NCBI GenBank assembly: GCA_002840125.1
Contig: PGZF01000007.1
Location: 1 to 64,000 of the forward strand
Direction: 5' to 3'
DNA length: 64,000 nucleotides
DNA from: Gammaproteobacteria bacterium HGW-Gammaproteobacteria-15
Lineage (GTDB): Bacteria; Pseudomonadota; Gammaproteobacteria; Enterobacterales; Alteromonadaceae
The position numbers and the translations under genes were made by a program. Shown here piece after piece: positions 54,522 to 63,205 of the stretch. Within the stretch, counting starts at the first letter, position 1. Every line of letters starts with the position of its first letter. The notes under the pieces were generated by a model, which was given only the letters and a program-made list of their open reading frames with translations, did no database searches and was not told the DNA's origin.

Positions 54522-56765
54522 TTAATAAAAGCTGATTTTAAAATCGACACCAAAGGTACGTGGTTCGTTCACAAAACCGGTCAGGTTGCTAAAGTCGATA
54601 GCACCTTTCAGGTTGTCCTGATCGGTAATATTGCGGCCAAACACGCCTACTTCGTAATTACTGTCGTAATTAACATAGGCTATGCGCAAACCGGCTTCGT
54701 AGTTATTGTTTGATTTAAACTCAGCTGACTCATACAGAAACAGGTTGGTTTTGCCCTGTAACTGATAATCGCCGTAAACATAAATCTCACCACCCTGTAC
54801 CGGGAAATCATAACGCGCATTTAACGTCAGAATGGTTTTCGGCGCCTGCGGGAACGGGTTGCCGTTGATTAGCGCTAAATCCTGCGCATTAAGCGGGTCC
54901 AGCACGGTACACAGGCCAGAGCCGCACGGTGCTACTGTTAAATTGTCGTCTTTCAGTTCGGTTTTATTGTAGCTAAAACCACCGCCCAGGCTCAGGTTGG
55001 CCAGCATGCGGTAATCAAAGTCAACCTCAAAACCGTAGCCTACGCCTTTGTCGGCGTTAATCAGCTGGTTGCCTTGTGTTTCACCACCAATGGCAGATAA
55101 CTGAATATCGTCAATAGTGTAGTAGAACACCGCACCGTTCAGGCGCAAGGTGTTGTCCAGCAAGTCTGACTTAGCGCCTACTTCAAATGATGTAATGGTT
55201 TCTGAATCAGCGACTGACGGCGGTGCTTCGAATGCCACATCACGGCCCTGAATAGACTGGGCGCGAAAGCCTTCCGCCACACGGGTAAATAAGCTGGTTT
55301 TATCGGTTAAGCGGTAGTTGGCGCTTAATTCCCAGCTGATTTGGTCGTCAGATACCTTGATTGGATCATACTGCTGAATTTGTGCAGCACCGATAACCAG
55401 AGCAAAGCCGTTAACATTTTGCTGGCCTACCGAGAAAGTTTTTACATCGTCGGTATAACGGATACCGGCAGTAACATCCAGATTGTCGGTGAATTTATAG
55501 GTGGTTTGGCCAAACAGCGCCCAACTGGTATTGCCGTGGAACACTTCAGTGGCACCAAAGAAACCATCAATACTGTTGACACCAAAGGTTGAGTCGAAGT
55601 AAAAACCACCGGCTTGCCAGCTTAGCGGGCCAGAGGTGTCGCTGGCCAGGCGGATTTCCTGCGTGTACTGTTTTAAATCTTTTAACTGATCTTCAGTGAC
55701 CGCATTGTCCGGGTTAGCAGAACCGGCCTGGCCGGGATTACCACCATCAATATCGCCAATACCACCTCCATCTGCACGCTCCAGTGCTGAAATGCTGGTA
55801 AGTGTCATGCCATCAAAGCGGAAGTCAAACTTCAGTGAGGCGCCCCAGGCATCGTAACTCTGGCGATTGTAGCCATGAGCGTCATAAGCCACGGTATCGC
55901 GATCATAGTTTTCGTTTAGCTTGTCGCTGCCCGGAGTCAGAATATTTTTGCGAAACAGGCTCGATGTGCCGTCGTAATTGCGGGAATGTACATTTAACAG
56001 CGCATCGAAGTCGGCTGTTTCATACAAAAACTGTAAGCGGCCGGCGCGTTCATTGTAACCACCCATAACGTCGCTTTCGCCGGTGTAGCTGTTGTCTACC
56101 CAGTTGCTGCGATGCTGTGATAATAATGAAAGACGGGCGGATAATTCGTCGGTTAAACCGCCACCTGCCGCACCTTCAAGGTTAAATTGGCCGAGGGTGC
56201 CAGCAGTGGTTTTAACATAGGCATCAAAGTCCTGGGTTGGCTTTACGCTGTCAAATTTGATAATGCCGGCCGTAGTGTTGCGGCCGAATAGCGTACCTTG
56301 CGGGCCGCGGATCACTTCTACCTGTTGCACATCAAACAGCGGGAAGCTTTTTAAGATCACGTTTTCCATCACCACGTCATCCATAATAATGGACACCGGT
56401 TGTGATGCAGCTAAGTCAAAATCAGTATTACCCAAACCACGGATATAAAATCGTGGTGCCGCACGACCGTTAGAGGTTTCGGCATACAGGCCTGGCACCT
56501 TAATGGCCAAAGCTGTAATGTCATCACCGGAAGAGAAAATGGTGTCAAACTTTTCGCCGGACAGGGTGGCGATAGAGATTGGCACTTCCTGAATACTCTG
56601 GCTGCGCTTTTGCGCGGTAACAGTAATGGTTTCCAGTTCCTGTTGCTTGCCGCCTTGGTTTTTGTCACTTTCCTGTGCCATTAACACAGGAGAAAAACCA
56701 ACAGCTGCACTAAACAGGCCAGCCTGAATGGCCGCTGACAACACCGACTTAGTAAATAGCTTCAT
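54522..56765 (-). CDS. TonB-dependent outer-membrane receptor
   Basis: A 747-residue receptor from the ATG at 56763-56765. Signal peptide to about residue 30, TonB-box-like ETITVTAQKRSQ, plug domain with VPISIATLSGEKFD, RFYIRGLGNTDFD and EVIRGPQGTLFGRNTTAGII, and a barrel ending in DFKISFY. The plug style (EVPxSxxxxSGE and GPQGTLFGRNT) is that of the siderophore/vitamin-like receptors rather than the two paralogues at 36-41 kb. No iron box is evident upstream. The 25 codons of open frame before this ATG do not look coding. Confidence 0.92.
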   Translation of the reverse strand: MKLFTKSVLSAAIQAGLFSAAVGFSPVLMAQESDKNQGGKQQELETITVTAQKRSQSIQEVPISIATLSGEKFDTIFSSGDDITALAIKVPGLYAETSNGRAAPRFYIRGLGNTDFDLAASQPVSIIMDDVVMENVILKSFPLFDVQQVEVIRGPQGTLFGRNTTAGIIKFDSVKPTQDFDAYVKTTAGTLGQFNLEGAAGGGLTDELSARLSLLSQHRSNWVDNSYTGESDVMGGYNERAGRLQFLYETADFDALLNVHSRNYDGTSSLFRKNILTPGSDKLNENYDRDTVAYDAHGYNRQSYDAWGASLKFDFRFDGMTLTSISALERADGGGIGDIDGGNPGQAGSANPDNAVTEDQLKDLKQYTQEIRLASDTSGPLSWQAGGFYFDSTFGVNSIDGFFGATEVFHGNTSWALFGQTTYKFTDNLDVTAGIRYTDDVKTFSVGQQNVNGFALVIGAAQIQQYDPIKVSDDQISWELSANYRLTDKTSLFTRVAEGFRAQSIQGRDVAFEAPPSVADSETITSFEVGAKSDLLDNTLRLNGAVFYYTIDDIQLSAIGGETQGNQLINADKGVGYGFEVDFDYRMLANLSLGGGFSYNKTELKDDNLTVAPCGSGLCTVLDPLNAQDLALINGNPFPQAPKTILTLNARYDFPVQGGEIYVYGDYQLQGKTNLFLYESAEFKSNNNYEAGLRIAYVNYDSNYEVGVFGRNITDQDNLKGAIDFSNLTGFVNEPRTFGVDFKISFY

Positions 56766-56979
56766 TAAGGTGAACCTTTTATTGAGGATTACGATTGTTT
56801 TGTATGCTTGTTGTAACGAACACTTTGCTGGAGTGACCACAGCAGTTGTTACGTTTATACCGGCTTAATATAGCATTTTGTCGCAGAAAATACTCAACTT
56901 AGCGTAGTTTGGCGGTTATTTTGTCAGCGGTTTGATCAAAACCGGTGTAGGCTCGTATCGATACACAGATGCACTATTT

Positions 56980-57026
56980 GAGAGCGGTATCTATGAGAGA
57001 GCTATATACGTGAGAGCTAGATACGT
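56980..57026. repeat. Short tandem 15-bp repeats upstream of the ScsB-like gene
   Basis: GAGAGCTATATACGT (56997-57011) and GAGAGCTAGATACGT (57012-57026) are adjacent copies differing at one base, and 56980-56994 is a degenerate third unit. They end 7 bases before the ATG of the reductase gene, where the ribosome binding site should be, and are in frame with it. Confidence 0.6.
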
Positions 57027-57033
57027 AAGAACA

Positions 57034-59112
57034 ATGCGCAGGGTAATTTTTCTGCTGTTTTGCAGCAGTGTGCTGATAAGCGGGCATGCAGCTACCACTG
57101 GCTGGCAAACGGCAAAACAGCTGAAAGCTGAACTGGTCAGTGAATATCAGCAGGTAACACCGGGGCAAACTATGCGGCTGGCACTGCATTTTGTGCCGGA
57201 CGAGGATTGGCATACCTACTGGCAAAACCCTGGCGACTCCGGCCTGGCTACCAGCCTCAGCTGGCAACTACCCGATGGTGTAACGGCTGGCGATATTCAA
57301 TGGCCGACACCACACGCCATCGCTATACCGCCGTTGGTAAATTACGGTTTTGAGGGCAGCACGGTTTTGCTGTCTGATCTTAGCGTTGCGGCTGATTACG
57401 CCGCTGACACTATTGATATTCAGTTGCAGGCCGACTGGCTGGTATGTGAGGAGATCTGTATTCCGGCCGAAGCACAATTTAGCCTGACATTACCGGTGGG
57501 CAGCGACGCTATCTTAGCGCACGAGTACAGCGCTTTATTTAGCCAGGCAGAGCAGCATCTGCCGCAGCCGCTTAATATCAGTGGCCAGTTTGATACCTCA
57601 GGCGGGGCTTTTTCTGCCGTAATTGACTGGCAGCAACCGACAGACATAACGGCGTTTTTTGTGGCAGCAGCAGAGCTGGTTGATCATGCAGCAAAGCAGC
57701 AAATCAGCCAGCAAGGGTCGCAGTTACTGCTGCAACAACCATTAAATACCTATTTTTCCGGGGTGGGCGATAAGATTGAACTGGTATTGGTAAGCGCAGA
57801 CAGCGCCTACAGTGTGCAACTGAGCAAAAGCGAACAACTGGCAGGCAACGGGAGAACTGCAGCGGAAATTCTGGTTACCCAGGGCCAGCAAAGCAGCACG
57901 GCGCTGTGGTTAATTTTACTGATGGCTGCCGCCGGCGGCCTGATCCTGAACTTAATGCCCTGCGTATTTCCGGTATTGTCGCTAAAAGCGCTGAGTATTG
58001 CTGCCAACAGCGCACAACAGTTACAGCAAAAGCGTGATGCCTTATTTTACAGTGCTGGTGTAATACTCAGTTTTGTTGCCTTGGCACTGCTGCTTATTAT
58101 GCTGCGTGCGGCCGGAGCTGCCATAGGCTGGGGCTTTCAGTTACAAAGCCCCTATATGGTGGCGTTGCTGGTGTATTTGTTGTTCGCGCTGGGGTTAAGT
58201 TTATCCGGCGTTGTGCAGTTTGGCCTGGGGCTGATGAACACCGGCGGCGCACTTACGGCCGCTAAAGGTGGCAAAGGCTCGTTTTTTACCGGCGTATTGG
58301 CAGTGATAGTAGCCAGCCCTTGCACCGCGCCTTTTATGGGCTCTGCGCTGGGCTATGCGGTAACCCAGAGTGCACCGGTAGCGCTGTTGGTATTTGCAGC
58401 GCTGGGCCTGGGCATGGCATTGCCGTTTTTGTTGTTGGCGTTTATACCGGGTTTTGCCCGCATACTACCCAAACCCGGCGCCTGGATGGACACATTAAAG
58501 CAGGTGCTGGCGTATCCGTTGTATTTAAGCGCAGTATGGTTGTTGTGGGTATATGGTCGTCAGGCCGGGGTTGATGCTCAGGCATTGTTGTTAGTTGGTT
58601 TAGTGTGCATTGCTGCAGCATGCTGGCTGTGGGGCCGTAAGCAACTGGCTCAGGCTGGCCGCGTTGGTGCAGGTTTTGCGCTGCTGCTGGTGTTGCTTGC
58701 ACTGGCGTTACCTGTACTGGCACCACAACCGGCAGCACCACAGGCACAAAGCGGTGATACACAACACTGGCAGCCGTGGTCAGCTGCCACCCTTAAGCAA
58801 TTGCGGGAACAGGGTAAACCGGTGTTGGTTAATATGACCGCCGACTGGTGTATTACCTGCCTGGTAAACGAGAGGGTGGCGCTAAATACCGACAGCAGCA
58901 AAGCCGCGCTGGCATTGTATGATGTGACTTACTTAAAAGGCGACTGGACACTGCGTGACGGCGGCATAACCGAGTATTTACGTTTGTATCAGCGTGATGG
59001 TGTGCCATTGTATGTGATGTACTGGCCGGGGCAGCCGCCACAAGTGTTGCCACAGATTTTAACCCCTGACACTTTGTCGCAGACGTTAGCGCGGCTGAGT
59101 AGTCAACCTTAA
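57034..59112 (+). CDS. ScsB/DsbD-like protein-disulfide reductase
   Basis: A 692-residue membrane protein that should carry electrons from cytoplasmic thioredoxin across the inner membrane. From the ATG at 57034 it has a signal peptide, a periplasmic DsbD-alpha-like domain (about 30-280, with a cysteine pair in WLVCEEICIPAEA), eight membrane segments with the redox cysteines in LNLMPCVFPVLSLK and VASPCTAPFMGSA, and a C-terminal thioredoxin domain with ADWCITCLVNE. The first domain is of the ScsB type rather than classical DsbD. It is followed by a redoxin gene after 37 bases, so the two probably work together. Use of the same frame back to 56932 is possible. Confidence 0.88.
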   Translation: MRRVIFLLFCSSVLISGHAATTGWQTAKQLKAELVSEYQQVTPGQTMRLALHFVPDEDWHTYWQNPGDSGLATSLSWQLPDGVTAGDIQWPTPHAIAIPPLVNYGFEGSTVLLSDLSVAADYAADTIDIQLQADWLVCEEICIPAEAQFSLTLPVGSDAILAHEYSALFSQAEQHLPQPLNISGQFDTSGGAFSAVIDWQQPTDITAFFVAAAELVDHAAKQQISQQGSQLLLQQPLNTYFSGVGDKIELVLVSADSAYSVQLSKSEQLAGNGRTAAEILVTQGQQSSTALWLILLMAAAGGLILNLMPCVFPVLSLKALSIAANSAQQLQQKRDALFYSAGVILSFVALALLLIMLRAAGAAIGWGFQLQSPYMVALLVYLLFALGLSLSGVVQFGLGLMNTGGALTAAKGGKGSFFTGVLAVIVASPCTAPFMGSALGYAVTQSAPVALLVFAALGLGMALPFLLLAFIPGFARILPKPGAWMDTLKQVLAYPLYLSAVWLLWVYGRQAGVDAQALLLVGLVCIAAACWLWGRKQLAQAGRVGAGFALLLVLLALALPVLAPQPAAPQAQSGDTQHWQPWSAATLKQLREQGKPVLVNMTADWCITCLVNERVALNTDSSKAALALYDVTYLKGDWTLRDGGITEYLRLYQRDGVPLYVMYWPGQPPQVLPQILTPDTLSQTLARLSSQP

Positions 59113-59149
59113 CGGCCTGACAGGCCCGGATAATAAAGGAGTAAACATT

Positions 59150-59749
59150 ATGAAATTACGTCATCTGGTACTGGCTGCTTCGGCAGCATTATTGTCGTTG
59201 GGTTTAAGTGCAGCACCACAAGTAGGTGCACCGGCGCCTGACTTTACTGTGGTGGATACCCAAGGTAATAGCCATAGCTTAAAAGATTTTGCCGGTAAAA
59301 ATGTGGTACTGGAATGGACTAACCATGATTGCCCGTTTGTAGTGAAACATTACAGTGGCAATATGCAGGCACTGCAGAGTGACCTGACCGGGCAGGATGT
59401 AGTATGGCTTACCGTTATTTCATCGGCACCGGGCAAACAGGGGCATGTTAGCCCGGCTAAAGCAGATGAGCTTACCGCCAGCCGCGATGCAGCACCTACT
59501 GCCGTAGTGTTTGATGAAAGTGGCGTAGTGGGTAAAGCCTATGATGCCAAAACCACGCCGCATATGTATGTCATAGATAAAGCCGGTGTACTGCAATATA
59601 TGGGTGGGATAGACAGTATTCCGTCTGCCAAAGTGGATGATATCAGCAAAGCCACACCACTTTTTGCCAACGCCGCTAAAGCTGTACTGGCCGGTGGAAA
59701 ACCCGACCCCGCCGTTACCAAGCCTTATGGTTGCAGCATTAAATATTAA
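59150..59749 (+). CDS. Periplasmic thioredoxin-fold redoxin
   Basis: A 199-residue exported protein (signal peptide to about 21) of the AhpC/TSA-like redoxin group. It has a single cysteine at the peroxidatic position, Cys61 in WTNHDCPFVVKHYSG, and another at the C-terminal end (Cys195). Instead of a CxxC pair it shows DCPF, so it is peroxiredoxin-like rather than a thiol oxidoreductase. It lies directly behind the ScsB-like gene, which may reduce it; partners of this kind are reported for ScsB-type peroxide pathways. The ribosome binding site AAGGAG is strong. Confidence 0.87.
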   Translation: MKLRHLVLAASAALLSLGLSAAPQVGAPAPDFTVVDTQGNSHSLKDFAGKNVVLEWTNHDCPFVVKHYSGNMQALQSDLTGQDVVWLTVISSAPGKQGHVSPAKADELTASRDAAPTAVVFDESGVVGKAYDAKTTPHMYVIDKAGVLQYMGGIDSIPSAKVDDISKATPLFANAAKAVLAGGKPDPAVTKPYGCSIKY

Positions 59750-59763
59750 TTTGCTGCCAACAC

Positions 59764-59801
59764 AGACACCACAGCCAGATAAATGGCTGTGGTGTCTTTT
59801 T
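59764..59801 (+). terminator. Terminator after the redoxin gene
   Basis: AGACACCACAGCCA and TGGCTGTGGTGTCT form a perfect 14-bp stem with a 6-base loop, followed by TTTT. It closes the ScsB-redoxin operon. Confidence 0.9.
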
Positions 59802-59826
59802 GATGGAGGCCTTTTAATACCCCAGG

Positions 59827-61029
59827 TTAATTTTGCAGATATCGTACCAGCGTGAGTACCTGGTCAATACCTGCCAGCTCGTTACGCTGTATAATCAGCT
59901 CACGCCCCAGTTTCAGGGCTTTGTGCTCACTCTGCCCGCGTAAGGTGCCGTCGCTGATACTGTCTAAATCGGCAACATGCGCCAGGCCAACTGTGCGGCG
60001 GATTAGCTCACAACCGGCATAACCCAGAGTATCGCTAAACACCCGTTGTATAAAGCGTTGCTGGTATAGGCTGTTTTGCAGTGTCGGTTCACGGCACTCA
60101 TTGCTCATCAAATGTTTAAACTGCTTTTCAAACTCCTGCCATAGGGTTGGCACTTGTGAGAGCAGATAATCCTGATGTTGCTGGCGTGCTGCGGTATCTG
60201 GTGTCAGGCCAAAATGGCCAAGATAATTCAGCAGCAAATTACCGATCAGGCTGCCGGTATCAAAGCCGATAGGGCCATAAAAGCCAAATTCAGCGTCGAT
60301 CAGTTTACAGTTATCGTCATTAATAAAGATGCTGCCGGTATGCAGATCGCCATGCAGTAGTGCCTGTGGCTGAGATAAAAAGCCGGCTTTTAGCTGCGCT
60401 ACTTCGGCTTGCAGGGCTTCGTCGTGCCACAGTTGCAGGGCGTCATTCCGTATTTCACTGTGAATATTATTACGCTCGTGGTTGCAGTAGGGGTCGGTAA
60501 AGAATAAATCCTCAGTAATCAGGCACATTTCCGGATTTAAAAATTGGCCAACCTGCTGTTTTTTATTCGGCCCGGTGAGGGCAAAGTCGCTGGTGTAATA
60601 CAAGGTGTTAGCCAGATAAGTTGCCAACTGTGCTGCCAGATGGGGGAACTGCTTACCGGCCACCAGCTCGGTGCGTAAAATGCGGTAGTCTTTTAAATCT
60701 TCCATCAGGATGGCGGCGAGAGCGGCATCGTAGTGCAGCACTTCTACTGTATGGTCCGGGCACAATTTGCGGTGTTTTAACAACACTTCGGCTTCAATGC
60801 GGGCGCGCTCTATAGTCAGCGGCCAGCTTTCGCCTACACAGCGGGCATAAGGCAGTGCCTGCTTTACAATAAGACTGGTGCCTTTGTCGTTTTCAACCCG
60901 AAACACCAGGTTCAGATTGCCGTCACCAAATTCTTCGCAGCTTAATTTACTGTGATCGCCAAACAGACCGCTGTGCTCATCGGCAAAGCGCATTGCATCG
61001 TCAGTGGTAAAGGTTCGGTAGTCAGTCAT
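59827..61029 (-). CDS. mtnK: S-methyl-5-thioribose kinase MtnK
   Basis: MtnK phosphorylates methylthioribose, the first committed step of methionine salvage after nucleosidase action. The 400-residue protein has a kinase-like fold with VFRVENDKGTSLIVKQALPY (ATP-binding lysine) and the catalytic loop LLHGDLHTGSIFIND. The AEFGFYGPIGFD stretch corresponds to the magnesium-binding DFG-like motif. The ATG at 61027-61029 is chosen over one 4 codons upstream for its family-like N-terminus. It is divergent from mtnA, with a met box between them. Confidence 0.94.
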   Translation of the reverse strand: MTDYRTFTTDDAMRFADEHSGLFGDHSKLSCEEFGDGNLNLVFRVENDKGTSLIVKQALPYARCVGESWPLTIERARIEAEVLLKHRKLCPDHTVEVLHYDAALAAILMEDLKDYRILRTELVAGKQFPHLAAQLATYLANTLYYTSDFALTGPNKKQQVGQFLNPEMCLITEDLFFTDPYCNHERNNIHSEIRNDALQLWHDEALQAEVAQLKAGFLSQPQALLHGDLHTGSIFINDDNCKLIDAEFGFYGPIGFDTGSLIGNLLLNYLGHFGLTPDTAARQQHQDYLLSQVPTLWQEFEKQFKHLMSNECREPTLQNSLYQQRFIQRVFSDTLGYAGCELIRRTVGLAHVADLDSISDGTLRGQSEHKALKLGRELIIQRNELAGIDQVLTLVRYLQN

Positions 61030-61085
61030 TCCGGCTCTCATCGCTTGTGTTGAAAATAGCAGGGCTGCATAATCGCAAACCTTAT

Positions 61086-61093
61086 AGACGTCT
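61086..61093. promoter_or_regulatory. Consensus met box between mtnK and mtnA
   Basis: AGACGTCT is an exact match to the MetJ box consensus in the 87-base region between two divergent salvage genes. The adjacent 8-mers agree only weakly (about 4 and 3 of 8), so binding would be of one strong and one weak site. Confidence 0.5.
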
Positions 61094-61116
61094 GCAACGC
61101 CAAACAGGAATAAGCT

Positions 61117-62148
61117 ATGAAAAACTTAACTGCACTGAGCCTGAAAACTGTACAGGGTGAATTGTATGTGCTGGATCAGACCTTATTGCCACAACAACAA
61201 AAATGGCTGCTGTGCCATACAGTTAACGACATGGTAGCCATGATTAAAGCGCTACAGTTGCGTGGTGCTCCGGCTATTGGCATAGGTGCAAGTTTGTTAC
61301 TGGCGTATCGTGCCAGTGTGGGCGATAGTCGTCAGCAATTGTTGCTTGATGCTGAAGTACTGCGCGCCGCCCGGCCCACGGCAGTAAATTTGATGAATAA
61401 CCTCGACAGCATGATAGTTGCGCTGCAACAACCGGATTTTAAAACCGCTGCCATTCACTGTGCCGGGCAACTGTTTGCTGAAGATGTACAGCTATGCCTG
61501 GATATGGCACGCCATGGCGCAGCACTGGTGCAACAGGGCGAGCAATTATTAACGCACTGCAATACCGGCGGCCTGGCTACTGCCGGGGTAGGTACAGCCC
61601 TTGGCGTAATTAATCTGGCACATCAGCAGGGTAAAAATATCCGCTTGTGGGTTGATGAAACCCGGCCATTATTGCAGGGTGGGCGTTTAACGGCATGGGA
61701 ATGCCAACAACTTGGCATTCCGTATCAGCTGATTTGTGACAATATGGCCGCGATGCTGATGGCTCGTGGTCAGGTTGATCGCATTTTCGTCGGTTCCGAC
61801 CGCATCGCTGCCAACGGTGATTTCGCCAATAAAGTAGGCACTTACTCACTAGCGGTGCTGGCGCATTATCACAAGGTGCCGTTCTACGTGGTGGCACCGC
61901 ATACCACGGTAGACTTAGCCTGCAGTGATGGCAGCGCAATACCGATTGAGCAGCGTCACGGCGATGAAGTACGGGGTGTTAGTGGGGCTTTTGGCACAGC
62001 GATTTGGGCACCGGAGGATGCGGTGGTATTTAACCCGGCGTTTGATGTAACGCCTGCGGCGTTAGTTACCGGCTGGGTGCTGGATACCGGCGTTTACTCA
62101 CAAGCTGATATCGCCGCTGGGGTGTTAACGCAGTTTGCTCAAGCATAA
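61117..62148 (+). CDS. mtnA: S-methyl-5-thioribose-1-phosphate isomerase MtnA
   Basis: MtnA converts methylthioribose 1-phosphate to methylthioribulose 1-phosphate, the step after MtnK. The 343 residues include [10 protein letters not shown], the catalytic cysteine in [34 protein letters not shown], and the catalytic aspartate in [19 protein letters not shown]. The ribosome binding site (AGGAATAAGC) is adequate. The later salvage genes (mtnB, mtnC, mtnD) are not in this window. Confidence 0.96.
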   Translation: MKNLTALSLKTVQGELYVLDQTLLPQQQKWLLCHTVNDMVAMIKALQLRGAPAIGIGASLLLAYRASVGDSRQQLLLDAEVLRAARPTAVNLMNNLDSMIVALQQPDFKTAAIHCAGQLFAEDVQLCLDMARHGAALVQQGEQLLTHCNTGGLATAGVGTALGVINLAHQQGKNIRLWVDETRPLLQGGRLTAWECQQLGIPYQLICDNMAAMLMARGQVDRIFVGSDRIAANGDFANKVGTYSLAVLAHYHKVPFYVVAPHTTVDLACSDGSAIPIEQRHGDEVRGVSGAFGTAIWAPEDAVVFNPAFDVTPAALVTGWVLDTGVYSQADIAAGVLTQFAQA

Positions 62149-62204
62149 GAACAAAGCAACAGCTGCAACACTCGCCTTGGCTCGTCACAGCAACTACTCC
62201 GGGC

Positions 62205-62340
62205 GTCCAAGCCCTACGCAAGCCAGCTAAAGCTGTTCAAATTCATTCCCGACGAATTTGTCGCTCACGCTGGCGCGCTCACTCAGACACTCTGTGACGC
62301 CCAATTCGAGGTTCCAGCTGTTCGCTACCGCGTAGATTCC
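62205..62340. repeat. Inverted-repeat-rich intergenic element in the 367-base gap 62149-62515
   Basis: The element contains GGGCGTC / GACGCCC and AAATTC / GAATTT inverted pairs. It shares a module (GCTGTTCAAATTC...CGAATTTGTC) with the insertion in repeat copy A at about 9309-9340. Otherwise it differs from copies A to C. The gap also has the terminator at 62346-62383 and short repeats at 62418-62523; I see no gene in it. Confidence 0.55.
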
Positions 62341-62345
62341 GACGC

Positions 62346-62383
62346 AAAAAAAGCAGAGTTACACCGGGGAGTAGTAACTCTGC
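62346..62383 (-). terminator. Rho-independent terminator on the minus strand
   Basis: GCAGAGTTAC (62353-62362) and GTAACTCTGC (62374-62383) form a perfect 10-bp stem with an 11-base loop. On the minus strand the stem is followed by seven T (62352-62346). It lies 132 bases after the stop of the TPR gene and should end its message. Confidence 0.8.
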
Positions 62384-62417
62384 ATACACGGGGGAGTGTA
62401 ATCGTTGCCGCAGTGAA

Positions 62418-62523
62418 CAGGCGCTTACTCTGTTTACTGCCGGTTGTTTCCTTTGAGGTTAATGCAGGCGCTTACTCTGCAATAACCTTTGTTACTGTTA
62501 CATCGCAGAAGTTACTTACTCTG
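62418..62523. repeat. Short direct repeats around the 3' end of the TPR gene
   Basis: CAGGCGCTTACTCTG occurs exactly at 62418-62432 and 62465-62479, and its last 9 bases CTTACTCTG again at 62515-62523, where they contain the stop codon of the TPR gene. The spacing is about 45-47 bases. The function is unknown. Confidence 0.6.
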
Positions 62524-63040
62524 CTGACACCATCGCGATGTCTAAGCCGCTGTTGGCTTTGTTCAGTGCTAACTCTAACCGCTGCAGGTTGTGCTGACTT
62601 ACGTCGCTGCGATTTAATTCAGCTGCGCGTTTAAAGTCGGCCAGTGCTGACAGGTTATTGTTTTGTAACAGGCGCAGTACGCCACGGTTAGTCAGAGCGT
62701 AAGCACGCATTTCGCGCTTCTCGCTGTTGCTGACATGGTGGAACTGCTGTGCTGCAGATACTGCGCTGTCACATGCATCTGATGCCTGCTCCAGTTTGCC
62801 GCTTTTGGTAAAGCCAACGCACAGGCTCATCTGACGTGAGAACTTATCCACTTCAGCACTGCTGTTTAAGGTTTCACTGATACCCTGGTCAAACTGACCG
62901 GCCTGTAAGGCGGCTACGCCAGGAGTATCTTCAATAAGTACCATTTTATAGCCATTGGTGTTGGCTGATGCGAGAAATGAACCCGAGGCCATCAGCATCA
63001 ACGCCAAAGAACTGCCTAATTTAACTGATCTCGCTTTCAT
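62516..63040 (-). CDS. Secreted TPR-repeat protein
   Basis: A 174-residue protein from the ATG at 63038-63040 (ribosome binding site GGGAGC, about 10 bases upstream). Signal peptide to about residue 26. The mature part is made of helical TPR-like units, e.g. RQMSLCVGFTKSGKLEQASD and RAYALTNRGVLRLLQNNNLS followed by ALADFKRAAELN. Two cysteines (LCVGF and ACDSA) might pair. It is periplasmic by inference; the partner it binds is unknown. The frame is open 48 codons upstream but that part does not look coding. Confidence 0.75.
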   Translation of the reverse strand: MKARSVKLGSSLALMLMASGSFLASANTNGYKMVLIEDTPGVAALQAGQFDQGISETLNSSAEVDKFSRQMSLCVGFTKSGKLEQASDACDSAVSAAQQFHHVSNSEKREMRAYALTNRGVLRLLQNNNLSALADFKRAAELNRSDVSQHNLQRLELALNKANSGLDIAMVSAE

Positions 63041-63205
63041 AGTGTGTTGCTCCCAATTTCCCATCCAGGCAGCCGCTATCGGTCTGCAGGTGTAAGTTTG
63101 AGCAAAAGCACTAAACTTGACAAACGATAAAAAAAAATGCGACAGGTGAAATAAATTCACCTGTAACGCACTAATGTTTGTCATACAACGAAAGAGGGAA
63201 GAGGT

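Noticed and set aside
62344-62523. Short repeats as a CRISPR array
   Set aside because: Only two exact 15-base copies at 47-base spacing, with no leader and no cas genes in the window.
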